This document shows, one piece after another, positions 23,801-34,452 of a DNA stretch of 64,000 nucleotides. The notes beneath the pieces are model-generated. The model had not been told where the DNA came from and did not search any database. It saw only the letters and a list, made by a program, of their open reading frames with translations. Position 1 is the first letter of the stretch. Every line of letters begins with the position of its first letter. The translations under genes and the position numbers were made by a program. Source of the DNA: Eopsaltria australis (lineage: Eukaryota > Chordata > Aves > Passeriformes > Petroicidae); the NCBI GenBank assembly GCA_034509425.1, contig JAVTVJ010000049.1:1758001-1822000 (forward strand), given 5' to 3'.

Positions 23801-24383
23801 ACTTTAATCCTCCCCTCTAGACAGAGGATTTTCCTGCAGGAAATTCTCTCCACTTTGAGCCCTCTGGGATTTCAGCATTAAAATCTCATGGTAGTTTTCA
23901 AGTTGCTGAATTTTAGCAAAATGAGAAGCATTGATTTACCATGCAACAGAATTTATTGTTTTATCAATTCGGCCTGACTTGAAAAAGAGAACAGTTTTTA
24001 TATTGTATCTGATTAGTGTTGCAATAATACATTTCAAGCCATTTCTAAAATTTAGAGTTGTTTTTATAAAGCTACTTGCTTTTATCACATCACATTGTAA
24101 AATGAGATCAATATAATTTTTACTTATTTCTATAGAATTTTTATGGGAACAGCTGCATCTAGTGAGCTAAGCATTTAATTTATTAGTTCATTCAAGATCA
24201 GATTTGATCTTGGATGAACTATTAACTTAAATGCTTAGATTTTACGATTGTTGTTGGATTTAAATTAGTAGTTAGTTTCTGTAAGTGCTGGAGTTACCTG
24301 TGGAAATGCTGAGTAACTTTAGAACGTGAAGTCTTCGCGATGTTGATAGGAATCATAACTAAAATTGACTTCTTCTCTTTCAG
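20892..24383 (+). other. RAPGEF2: RAPGEF2 intron (3,492 bp)
   Basis: GT-AG intron starting GTATGA and ending TTCTCTTTCAG. It splits an Arg codon after its second base. No CR1 or SINE copy was recognised. It contains a short TCTG/ATCT simple-repeat tract near 23101-23128 and, close to its 3' end, the long hairpin at 24167-24238. The short ORFs inside show no recognisable protein. Confidence 0.9.
24167..24238 (+). repeat. Near-perfect 34-bp inverted repeat / RNA hairpin
   Basis: Arms 24167-24200 and 24205-24238 enclose a 4-nt loop (GATT). Of 34 base pairs, 31 are Watson-Crick, one is G-U (if read as + strand RNA) and two are mismatched. The pairing ends abruptly at CTAAG / CTTAG, with no pairing beyond. 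It lies in the RAPGEF2 sense direction, 145 bp upstream of the 57-bp exon. Possible readings are a palindromic transposon remnant (MITE), a miRNA-like precursor or a structural splicing element. No known miRNA was recognised. Confidence 0.9.
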
Positions 24384-24440
24384 ACTGATGTGTGAAACTG
24401 TTAGATATGAAAGGCATGAAGCAAATGAAGTTCTGTACTA
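24384..24440 (+). CDS. RAPGEF2: RAPGEF2 exon (57 bp), cNMP-binding-like fold
   Basis: The exon begins with one base (A) completing the split Arg, encodes LMCETVRYERHEANEVLY (18 codons) and ends with TA of a split Tyr. The peptide matches RAPGEF2 as remembered; RAPGEF6 differs at many of these positions. It corresponds to the first strands of the cyclic-nucleotide-binding-like beta barrel. The acceptor is TTCTCTTTCAG and the donor is TA|GTAAGT, a full consensus donor. Phase is 2 on both sides and the length is a multiple of three, so skipping would keep the frame but remove part of the fold. A strong hairpin sits shortly upstream. Confidence 0.95.
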
Positions 24441-25148
24441 GTAAGTATTTCTGCTTCCTCTTGTATGATGTTCAAAGAATTAATTCATATTAAAGTGAGT
24501 TGAAGACTGTTTAATGCCAAAATTCCTTGCCCAGCATGCACAGTCTGTAAATATAAATGATCCACTTCATTTTCATCATCAGACAGCAGAGAAATTTTCT
24601 GGTGCCAGGGAGAGAGCTAACAGTGGCTCTTGCTTGGTAGTGCATGTTGTATTAAATTTATATAAAATTAGAGGCTGTGGGATGTCTTCTCATTAATTGT
24701 CATTTAGTCTTACTTCAGTTTTGTGAAAATAGTAGTGATCATCCTTTCGTGCCAGTGGTGCCAAATTGACAGATCTAACATGGTTTATAATTAGCAGGGA
24801 TGTGCTCTAGTGTCAACTCAGATTTACAGTAGAGATCTGAGAATTGTAATTGCTTCATTTATGGAAGCAATTTATTGAAACAAAAGGTTTATCAGATTCT
24901 TGCTTGCTGCCCCTAACCCAAACTCTAAATGCATATTTTTGTAAGTTGTCTGGCATTGTTTGAACATCTAAGCATATAAAGAATACACTTTTCTGCCTTC
25001 TTTTGTACATGTGTGATTGTTCCTATATGGAGCATCAGGAGGAAGATGTGACTGAGTAAACTCAAATGCTGGGCCTTGACCATTCAGCAAAGTTAAATTA
25101 AAGTCTAATGAAAGCCAGTAATGTTATGTATGGGAAATGCACAAGGTC

Positions 25149-25190
25149 AAAATCTATAGGTGGATAGATAAAATCTATAGGTGGATAGAT
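25149..25190. repeat. Exact 21-bp tandem duplication
   Basis: Two identical adjacent 21-bp units, each containing CTATAGGTGGATAGAT. The lack of divergence suggests a recent duplication or a length-polymorphic minisatellite seed. Confidence 0.95.
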
Positions 25191-27658
25191 AATTTTAATT
25201 AGACCAATATAATCTTCGCTCATTTTACACACTAATTTGCTAGGGACCATTGTGCTGGTGATTTGTCCTTTTCTAGGCAGTTGGTTTGTGTCTATTACAT
25301 GTAACAGGGTTTTTGTTTAGACCCAGTATTTTGGTCATTCTAAGCACTGACATAAATTTGAATTGTATGCTGAATGAATCCATACTGCTAGCTAAGCATA
25401 TATTCAATGCAGGCAAAAATTACAGGAAATATGTGCCTGAAAAAATGCAATTCACAAACAGGAGATTGTGAAATTTGGGTTAACTGGAAGTGCATTTTGT
25501 AGTTCTTTTGCACTGATTTCCTTTGTCACTCCTTTCATGTGACTTCATCTTCACTTCGGTTGTTTGTCTGTTGTTGCTGTTTAGTTGCTTCTTGACATTT
25601 TTTTCCCCATGATTTATTCAAAAGATCTAATGGGCAGTTTGGCAGTTTCTGGATATAGATGCTAGTGCAAAATGTGCTTGCTCTAGCATTTCACGTCTCT
25701 GATTTAATGTTTAATGGGCTAAACCTGAAAGTTAATATTTTTTATTTAAAAAATGAAAAATTCTGTAGTTTGAAACTAAAAATATGTGTTCTGTTACTCT
25801 GAGCTGTAGCTATACATTTTTTAAATGAATAATTTGAGATCTACTTAGTAAGAAAATCCCATGGAACCAGCAGTCTAATTTCAGTGTTCTATTTTTAGGA
25901 TAATGAACTTGGAGTGATCCTTTTTTTTTTGTTTCATAAATTCAGCCTACGTGTTGAAGATGTACTCTTCTAAAAAACAGAATTTCAGTTTTACTATGTA
26001 CATGTTTGGAAAAATTCTTTGAGTACTACAGGAGAGAAGCACAGTGATAGCCAGGCTAGGATTGATCCACTCTGTAATGAGCTATAGGAGATCAGCTTGG
26101 AACATGCAGCTTGGTTACTTTTTAATGAATATACCAGAATTTATCACTTGATGCTCTTATTTTCATCATGAAGGCTAAGGTATTAAAAGAGCATTACATT
26201 TTAACATCTTAGATTGTTTTTAAGTTACAACTTCTTCTCCCTGCCCTGTGATCGTATATTTGCATTGAAATTTGAAATTGGGTGCTATATCTATTAAAAT
26301 AGATGCAACTGTTGGAGCTGTTAATTGACCTGTGTGTTTGACCTCCCTGAGGCACAACTTAATGTCTCAGTGCAGAAAAGCTAGATCTTTATCCCTAAAT
26401 ACAAATGTGCAGACTAATGCAGTTGCACTGTTTATTTGATCAAAAATTTTTCATTGTGGAAACTGTGTGCCTATCTGCTTTGTCAGTGGTATGTATAAAA
26501 AAGTAAGTTTCTATTGTGTGTATGCAATGCTGAAAATAATTATGTGCATTCCTTACAAGCACAGCAATTGTTTTATCCAACATTAAAAAACAAAAAAAAA
26601 AGTTAATTTACATAGTAGCTGTATAGATTTTTGGTTTATGACCAAAGGGATAAAATGGAGCACGTTGTTTCAAATTGGCTCATCTCATCTGCATTTACTT
26701 TACTATCAGCGGGTGTACATGGTAGTGACAAATCCTCAAACCCTACGGCCATCTCACTGTTTAAATGGAAACTGGGTTATTAGAAGTGGCAGTTCAGCTT
26801 GAGTTATTCTTCATTTGCCAGTCATTCTACTACTTTCATTTGATGGGAATTTAATGATAAAAGGGCTTAAAACCTACAAAGCAAAATTTCAGAATTGAGG
26901 CTTACTTGAGACTTACTTGACACACATTTGTTTTGTTTTTTTTTTAACTTGCTACCTTTATTTAAATCTACTTAATGATCTCATTAAAATATATTTATTT
27001 TGGTCACTTAGTATATATATTATCACTAGTCCAAAGATAAAAAAGTTGTTTTCATATCTGCATGGTAGTAATTCTTGATGTCTCCAACAGTGAGCTTCCA
27101 ATTGACATTTTCTTTGGAAACCAAAGTTTTGGCAGATTTGTAGAGGATGCTTATACCTCTGGACAGTTGAACAAAATTTTTCGGATCAAAATTGAATTTT
27201 GTGCTATGATGGCAGAGGAATCTTTGGCAATAAGTGCTTTGGATGTAAGCAAATGAGTATATGTCTAATAAAACAAGCACCTCTTTTTCTTCCTCATTAG
27301 TCATACGAAGGCTGCCTGTGTTTTTCAGCCATGCTCCTTGATATTTCTCTGTGTATGCATTAGTGGTGTTTGGCTTTCTCTTTCTGTAATGAAGTCTTGT
27401 ATATTTTTAAGCTTCCATTATTTTCTTCACAAAGGATATTGGATTAGCAGAAAATATGTTAAGGTTTGCTGACCTGCAGTCCAAAATCATTCAGTAATAA
27501 AACCTGATGTTTCTGAATTTGCCAGGCTGTAGCATGACATAGTTTTGTGGTTACATTCCCTGTACTTAGAGCAATTGAATCTGGAAGCAACTTAGTTACT
27601 GCTTGTATTGTTTTTAAAAAATCCAAAGGAATCCCCAGGCCAGCTTACTGCGAAATGT

Positions 27659-27689
27659 GGTTTTTTTTTGTTTTTTTTTTTTTTTTTTA
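27659..27689. repeat. Poly(T) tract with one G interruption
   Basis: About 31 bases of T broken by a single G, followed directly by AGAG. It resembles a polypyrimidine tract plus AG, but no credible exon follows. Confidence 0.85.
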
Positions 27690-28947
27690 GAGATCCTTCA
27701 AACAAAATCCTGATAGGATATATGCTTGTACCTCCCACATGTCCCTACTGAGATTTCATTTTGGATTAAAGATCTTAACAGAAAAAAATTTTGCAGTCTG
27801 TAGGACTTCAGTATTAGGCTACTGGTTGTGATGGTGTTGATTTTTAAAAAACGACAAGTGTTTAAAGAAGAGTAGTTATCTCTTGGACATCTTGAACTGA
27901 ATTTTTGTGTTAATGTCTCTGGCTGGAAAAAGCTCTTGTCTAGTGTCAACATGTTTGTGTGCTTTTACGTAATTCTGTTTGCAACCTTTAATAAATTTCA
28001 GCGTGGAGAAAGAAAAGCAGAAGTTGTATACATAAACTGGAGATTGGAGAGAAAAAAATGTTGCGTGTAAAATACAGTTATTACTACAGAGAATGTCCAC
28101 AGCTGAAATGAGAAATAGCAAGCTGATTAGTTTCTAAGTTTCTGTGGTAGGCAGGTGTGAGGCAAAAAGCTGTATTTGTACAAGTAATGTTGTATCTTGA
28201 TTTTTTTCCTCATTCCCAATTTGTCAATAAGTCTGGAATGAAAAACATCTACTTGTATTAAGACTGTAGTGCTTGTATGGTGGTGGAATGGGCAGGGAAA
28301 AGGGGATGACCAGTAGAGAAGGCTGTAAAAAAGATAAAGATATATCATTTTAGCCAATTATTCTTGATATTTTCATGATCAGAACTAAGTTCTCAAGTCT
28401 ATTAGCAGCAATTTCACCATCCAGCCTTAGCCAGATTTTCTGAATTACATCACCATGGCCAATCACAAGACCCAAACTTATTAATGTTTGACTGGTCATG
28501 CAGCCTTGTCCAGGACTGGTTTGGCCCAGCCACCAAATCCTGAAATAAAGGAGATCTGTAAAGTGAATAAAAGAGCTCAACTTCTTGGTAGCTACTCAAA
28601 CATTGATTGTTTTCTTAAATTAAAATGTTAGTGTCTTTTATGAGGTAGAGCTGAATGTCTCAAAAATACTGCAGGGCAGTAGTTCTGTGCAAGGACAGAT
28701 GAAAACTAGATCTGTGAGGTGTCTTTTTAAGAGGGGGAATCCGAAAGCCACGCTTTTTAGTCCTACAATAAAAGTGACATTTATTGAATTCATGGTTCTT
28801 TCAGTAACCTATTGCCCTGAAGACGGTCAGGAGGAAAGAAGCAATGCATGTAAACCAACAAAAATGTATGCCAAAGTTGCTGTATATTTCTGCAAAACCT
28901 GGCTTCATGTGTGACAAAAATGAGCTAAAACTATCTTCTTTAGCTAT

Positions 28948-29100
28948 TCACACACACAGAGAATGTTCTGAGTTGGGAGGGACTCACAAGGATTGTCATG
29001 TCCATCTCTAAAGTGGATGGCCCATTCAGGGATCAAAATCACAACTTTGGCATCATTAGCACTCTGCTCTAACCAGCTGAACTAATCTCAGGGTCTCATG
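28948..29100 (-). mobile_element. tRNA-Ile-derived SINE with CR1-type tail (TguSINE1-like), copy 2
   Basis: Minus-strand order is the same as in the copy near 6.2 kb: TTAGTTCAGCTGGTTAGAGC (D-arm/box A), GTGCTAATGATGCC across the anticodon loop, a decayed box B, GGGCCA, then a tail around CCTTGTGAGTCCCTCCCAAC and a CA/TG-rich end. It is more diverged than copy 1 in the box B region. It lies 161 bp upstream of a CR1 fragment, in the opposite orientation. Confidence 0.85.
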
Positions 29101-29261
29101 ATTTTTAAACAGAACAGTGCTGCTGAGACTACTGAAATTGTGTTAAGATGGAGTGCTTTTATGGATGAAATGTATGTGGTCTATAGCTATATATGTTTCT
29201 GTCTTACACAACTTAAGTCCTTAAAGACTGCAGAAAGGAATTGCTAGAGAATTTCCCAAGT

Positions 29262-29517
29262 AAGAGGTGATAAGACAAGAGGAGCTGGCCTCAAGTTGTG
29301 CTGGGGAGGTTTAGATTGAATATCAGAAAAGATTTCTCTACAGAAATGGTTGTCAAGCACTGGCACAGCCTGCCCAGGGAGGTGGTTGAATTACCATCCC
29401 CAGGGGTATTTAAAAGATGTAGGCATGGTTTTACTGGTGAACACAGCAGTGGTAGGTTAATGGTTGGGCTTTGTGACTGTAGAGATCTTTTCCAACCTAA
29501 ATGATTCTATGATCTCT
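29262..29517 (+). mobile_element. CR1 LINE 3' fragment with ORF2 C-terminal remnant
   Basis: The + strand matches avian CR1: a GAGGTGATAAGACAAGAGG-type segment, GGCCTCAAGTTGTGCTGGGG, a decoded [20 protein letters not shown] (end of the reverse-transcriptase ORF), GGTAGGTTAATGGTTGG, CTTTTCCAACCTAA and the terminal ATGATTCTATGATC. It is 5'-truncated to about 256 bp. The coding remnant continues in frame through [12 protein letters not shown], so decay here is mild. Confidence 0.92.
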
Positions 29518-32500
29518 GGATCAGTATCAGAATTTTCAGGTAGGTCTCTGCAGGCAATTATATATATTCATTCATGCTTCTTCTACATCCATAGCTTTCT
29601 GTGGAAGTTCTGCAGCAGTATATTTAATAATGTAATGAACTGCTGCAGCAGGGCTGGCCTCTTCTGTTTTGTCCTGAAAATATTCCTAAAGGTATATTGT
29701 GCCTTCTGATAGTCGAACAGTTGCCAAAATATCATTGGGATACTGCCAGTTCTGCACTGCAGTAAATCAGGACCCTGATTCATATGTTTTGTTGTGGATA
29801 CATTTTCTGTGGGGAATTTTTTAGGCAATGTCTATCATTAAAATAAACACATTCAAGAGCTTGGCAGTTGTCTCTGTATAAATAGACACTGAACCAAGGC
29901 TTCTTAATATTGTCAGTGATCAATATTACAGTCTGTTGGCTTTGCATAGCCAGTTCCAAACTTGTGTTATTGTTTGACCTGATTTTGAGACTTCCTTGAA
30001 TGATGAAGTAATGTTTTTTCACCTTCTTTACTGTGTTTCACTGAAAGCTATCATATCTTTGTTGTAATTCTGAGAACGTTGAGGCACTCAAAGCTTTGGT
30101 TTTGGAGACACATTAGGAAGCTGTAAGATGCAAGAACAGGTTTATCCATCTTGACCTCAGAGTGTTTTGGATGCAAGATCATTTTATTTTGCTGCTTCTG
30201 TAATTGTTTTCTGGTGATTTTTCGTGACTAATTTTTGTTGTGAATTTTTTTTTCTGACAAGGGGCTAATTAATTGTCCAAGTTTAATATCAAGACTTCAA
30301 TGACAATAGGTCAATTAGCTTGTGTGAATATATTTGTATAATGTATTTATTGATTGCCTGTTTAATCCACTGTTTTAGGCTGACAGGCATTACTGACACT
30401 CTGCAATAATCTCTAATTTCACCAAAATTATTGTTTTATTTCACTGATTTTATTTCAGGAGTGGAAAAAATTGCAAATAAATTAAATCCACTAAAGAAAA
30501 GTATACTTCTTATTACTTGTTTTCCTGAATATTGAGGAATTGTTTTCTGTTGTTCATTCTTCTGCATTTCCCATTGTTGCTACCAGGAGTCAAGACACCA
30601 GTTTTCATCTTGTGTCCATTGATAAATTATAATCATGGACATAAGTTGAAATATGCACACTGTTTAGTGAAAATCAGAAGTTCAAAGTTCTGAGTTATCA
30701 GTTTTATTACTGAATATATGTTAACTCTGTTTTAAATTTATTTTTACTTTTAATCTTCACTCTAAATGTAACTTCAGTGTGTTCATATAAGAAGAAAAGT
30801 ATTTGAAAATTGTGTGTAGCTGATGCATCAAGTACCAGTGTCTTTTACTTCTGTGTTTGGGATATATGTTGTAATGTCATCAAGAGCATCTGTAATGCTC
30901 TGGCAGATGTCAGGTAACTGCTTAACTGGCTTAATGAGGAGGATTAGAGGCAGTGCTGACAATGCTTGTAAGCAGTTTCCTGGTTATTCCATGTTTGAAC
31001 CCTACAGTGGTAGTGGGCAGGATCTTCAGGCAATGAGATGTCTACCTGAGAGAATTCTTCCACTTAGACATGATTGACATCCCAAGGCACTTCAAGGCTA
31101 ATGTCTAATTGTGGCAATGATTATTCAGTTAAAACAGTAAACTACCTATAGCTCTCAGCATAGAGAGGATAACCAAAATGAGCAAAGAGAAACAGACAGA
31201 TTAATCTGCTGGAACAATGTCCTATGAAGCATAAGCTTGCAGAGCAATGTTCTTCGGGATTTCTTTTTGTGTAGTGCTTAAACGCCTTAAAGAGGTCCCA
31301 GTGCTGACATGTCAAATTTCCATTGTTTCTGCTTCTCTCAAGTGGAGATCTGGGAACATGGGCAATGTCTTTGGAATTACTCTGCTTACTTTCTGAAGTT
31401 TATTCAACTTTGAACAACACTGAGTATGATTACATGAAAATGTAATCTACTAAGTACACCTCGGTTTGTAAGTTCTTTTATCAAAACACTTACAAATGTT
31501 ATAGCTTGTAGGATGAAGGTACAGTATCCAGTTTAAATGTAAGTCTTTAATGAATCCTTTAGTGGCTAATTTAAGAATTTAAAGAATTATTGTCTTCACA
31601 AATCAAACTAACTCTTTCACAACCAAGAAATTGTTCTTGCCAAATTCATGACCGTTTTATGAAGTAGCTTGAAAACAGCTCTGAATGGAAAGCAATTCTG
31701 GATGTAGATGATGACTTAAGTTAGAGATCCTTCCAGCATCTGTACTTTCTGGAAGTCCAGTGTTGGAGGGAGAATGCCACCTGTGTTGCTTAGGTCTCAG
31801 AATAGACACAATAGTAAAAGGAATATTATGCAGTCATTATGTGGAAGTAATTTCCGTGCTTGTTTCCACTGAGACCTGCGTGCTGCTCAGCTTTTTTCAA
31901 GTGCTGTTTTAAAGGAGTTGGCTGAGAAGCCAATGACCAGAAGGTAGGCAGAAGAGCAAAGACTTCTGTTTAGCGTGTGCTTTTGAGTCCAGGTAATGAA
32001 TTTTGCACTGAAATCATGTCTTATTTGACAGAATTAAAGCATTTTTGACACTAGTCGTCACAAAGAGCTGCAGATTCTTGCCACTGTACATGCTTATGAT
32101 GTTAATTATCTCAGTTGAACCTGAGTGAGTAAGCATGTGCTGAATATGGCTCGTTATTCCAGAGGTTTTAGTAGTGCTGTGTCTCATTGATTGAGAATGC
32201 AAATTAAATGGATTGGTCTTTTAAAAAATCTAGCTATTTCTAAAGAAGTCTTAAGGAAAAGTGATGTATCAGGACTTGTTAGGATAGAGGAAGACACTAC
32301 AGATGGTATGGATATTTGAGATTTATTTGGCCTTTCAACAGGTTGATTTAAATCTTTATTGTAGCTGAATACTTTGGAGGGTTTTTCAGCACCTTAAGTA
32401 ATCAGGAAATCTGAAAACTAAAATTGGAACACCTGTGCTACTGTAGACAGATGCCTTACAGAATTAATACGTATGGTAGACATGTTTTCTTGTGAAGAAT

Positions 32501-34012
32501 TTCTTTGATATGCCGTTAATATATAATTCAGATATATAGTTACAAATATGTAGTTGCAAACATACAAGTGCTGCTGATTGCTTTATATAGAAATAAAATA
32601 ATTATAATTAGAAAATAAAGCTTTAGTTTAAAGTAGGGTATATGTAGCTACTTGCTGGTCTGGGAATAAGAAGCTTGCTCCTTATTGGGGCATAAATAGA
32701 TCATAACATGAAGAGTTTGATACAAGCACTGGAGACTGTGAGAAAGCCTGCAAACTTCTTGGACTTTGTCAGTCTGGAGATTTATAAGCACTTCTTGATT
32801 TTTGAACTTCGAGTGCTTCTGAGGTCTCAGAGAAAACAGTCATATGCTAGAAAATGTGAAAGCCTCAGTCTGAAAATACTGTCTAAGCTCATCAGTGTTG
32901 ACAACCTAATGATGTCATAGCCATTGCATAATTACACAGTTGAAGTTTCCAGACAGAACAGTTAGTGACAGCTATGAAGTTTCTTTGCATAGTTCTGTCT
33001 TCAGTTTTTTGTATAATTTTCCAAGAAGAAAGGTGCCCTGTCTGGCTGCAGGTTGTGGTTGTGTTAAAGGACTATGTCAAGGAAGCTGGACAGGGAAACA
33101 CAATGGGAAGGCATTGCAATCCAATTTATAGCTTTCCGTTTCTAGCTCCTGAATTCCTGTAAATCAAGTTCTCTGGCATTCTGGGAAATTATATATTGAT
33201 TCCCCAGGAAATCCTCTGCTCTAGGAAGTGCTATAATACAAAAATCAAGATTTCAAGCAGATTCATTCAAATTTTGTTCAACTAAAGTTCAGATTATGAG
33301 TAAAACCTGCACAATGGTGACTATATTGTATTGGCTTTCAGTTTTGCACCACTTTAAGGTTGCTGCTAGAACCTGAAAATTCTGAAAACTTTATCAGTAG
33401 GTAGCTCTATCATAGTAGTTACAAGAGAAGAACATTAAATCTCGATACTGGAGTCCTTTTGGTGTTGTTTCTGCAGAAGACAAATCTTATTTTCATGACA
33501 GAATGAGTGTGTATTGATTTTGTTGTTCTTACTACCCCTAATGAGTGACTTTGGGGTTGACTTTGTTCTGATTCTCTGCAGGATAAATTGCTTGTGTCAT
33601 CTAACTTTCTTGGTAATAAATCTTATTTTCCGTAACTAGAGAAAGTGGATAGCTTTGCTGTTTTTGGCAGGGTATATAACTTTTAACAGTCCTATGTTTC
33701 ATCCAGGTGAATATCCAGAACAGTAGCTGAGCTGAAGAAAAATCCTAAAACAAACTGCTTTGCCTCAGTCTTAGGTTTTTGAAGCAAAGTGTTCTGTCAT
33801 TTAAGGCCAACATGTAAAGTCTTGCCTGCGAAGGTCTGTATATGACTGCTTGGAAATGTACATGTGTCAATAATTCTTGATTTCAATTATTTCCATTCCC
33901 ACTGCTCGTGTAGTCTTGCAAGACTGGAGGGAGGGTGCAGAGAGGAATTCAAAACCAGAAAGGAGGTGCTGTTTCCCTGGGTTAGGTGAGCTTTGCTTTT
34001 AGCCTGATGTGG

Positions 34013-34452
34013 ATCATGGAATCATTAAGGTTGGAAAAGACCTCTGAGATCATTGAATCCAACCATTGGCCCAGCACTATGAGGTCTGCTGCTAAACCCT
34101 CTCCCCAGGCACCACATCTACACATTTTAAAAATGTTTCCAGGGATGGTGACTCAAGTATTTTCTTGGGCAGCCTGTTCCAGTGCTTGACCACCCTTTCA
34201 GTATCCAATCTAAACCTCCCCTGGGGCAACTTGAGGCTGACCCTTGTCCTGTTGTTTGTTGTCTGGGAGAAGAGACCAACCCCCACCTGGCTACGACCTC
34301 CCTTCAGGCAGTTGTAGAGTGGTAAGGTTCCCTCTGAGCCTCCTTTTCTCCAGGCTAAACACTCCCAGCTCCCTCAGCCACTCTTCACAGGATTTGTGCT
34401 CCAGACCCTTCACCAACTCTTGCTTTGTAGAGCTTTCACTGCACTTCCAGTC
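34013..34452 (-). mobile_element. CR1 LINE fragment, minus strand, with ORF2 C-terminal remnant
   Basis: The low-coordinate end starts ATCATGGAATCATTAAGG and GTTGGAAAAGACCTCTGAGA, the reverse complement of a CR1 3' end. The minus strand decodes VVKHWNRLPKKILESPSLET, the ORF2 C-terminus, preceded by KLPQGRFRLD. Upstream parts of ORF2 continue to about 34452 (the segment around CCTTTTCTCCAGGCTAAACA). At about 440 bp it is the longest CR1 copy in the window. An in-frame deletion removes part of the RFRLDIRKNFFTERVV motif. Confidence 0.93.

Noticed and set aside
29298..29504. 68-codon ORF as a host gene
   Set aside because: It decodes the end of CR1 ORF2, so it belongs to a truncated LINE.
34092..34286. 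64-codon minus-strand ORF as a host gene
   Set aside because: It contains VVKHWNRLP, the CR1 ORF2 C-terminus.
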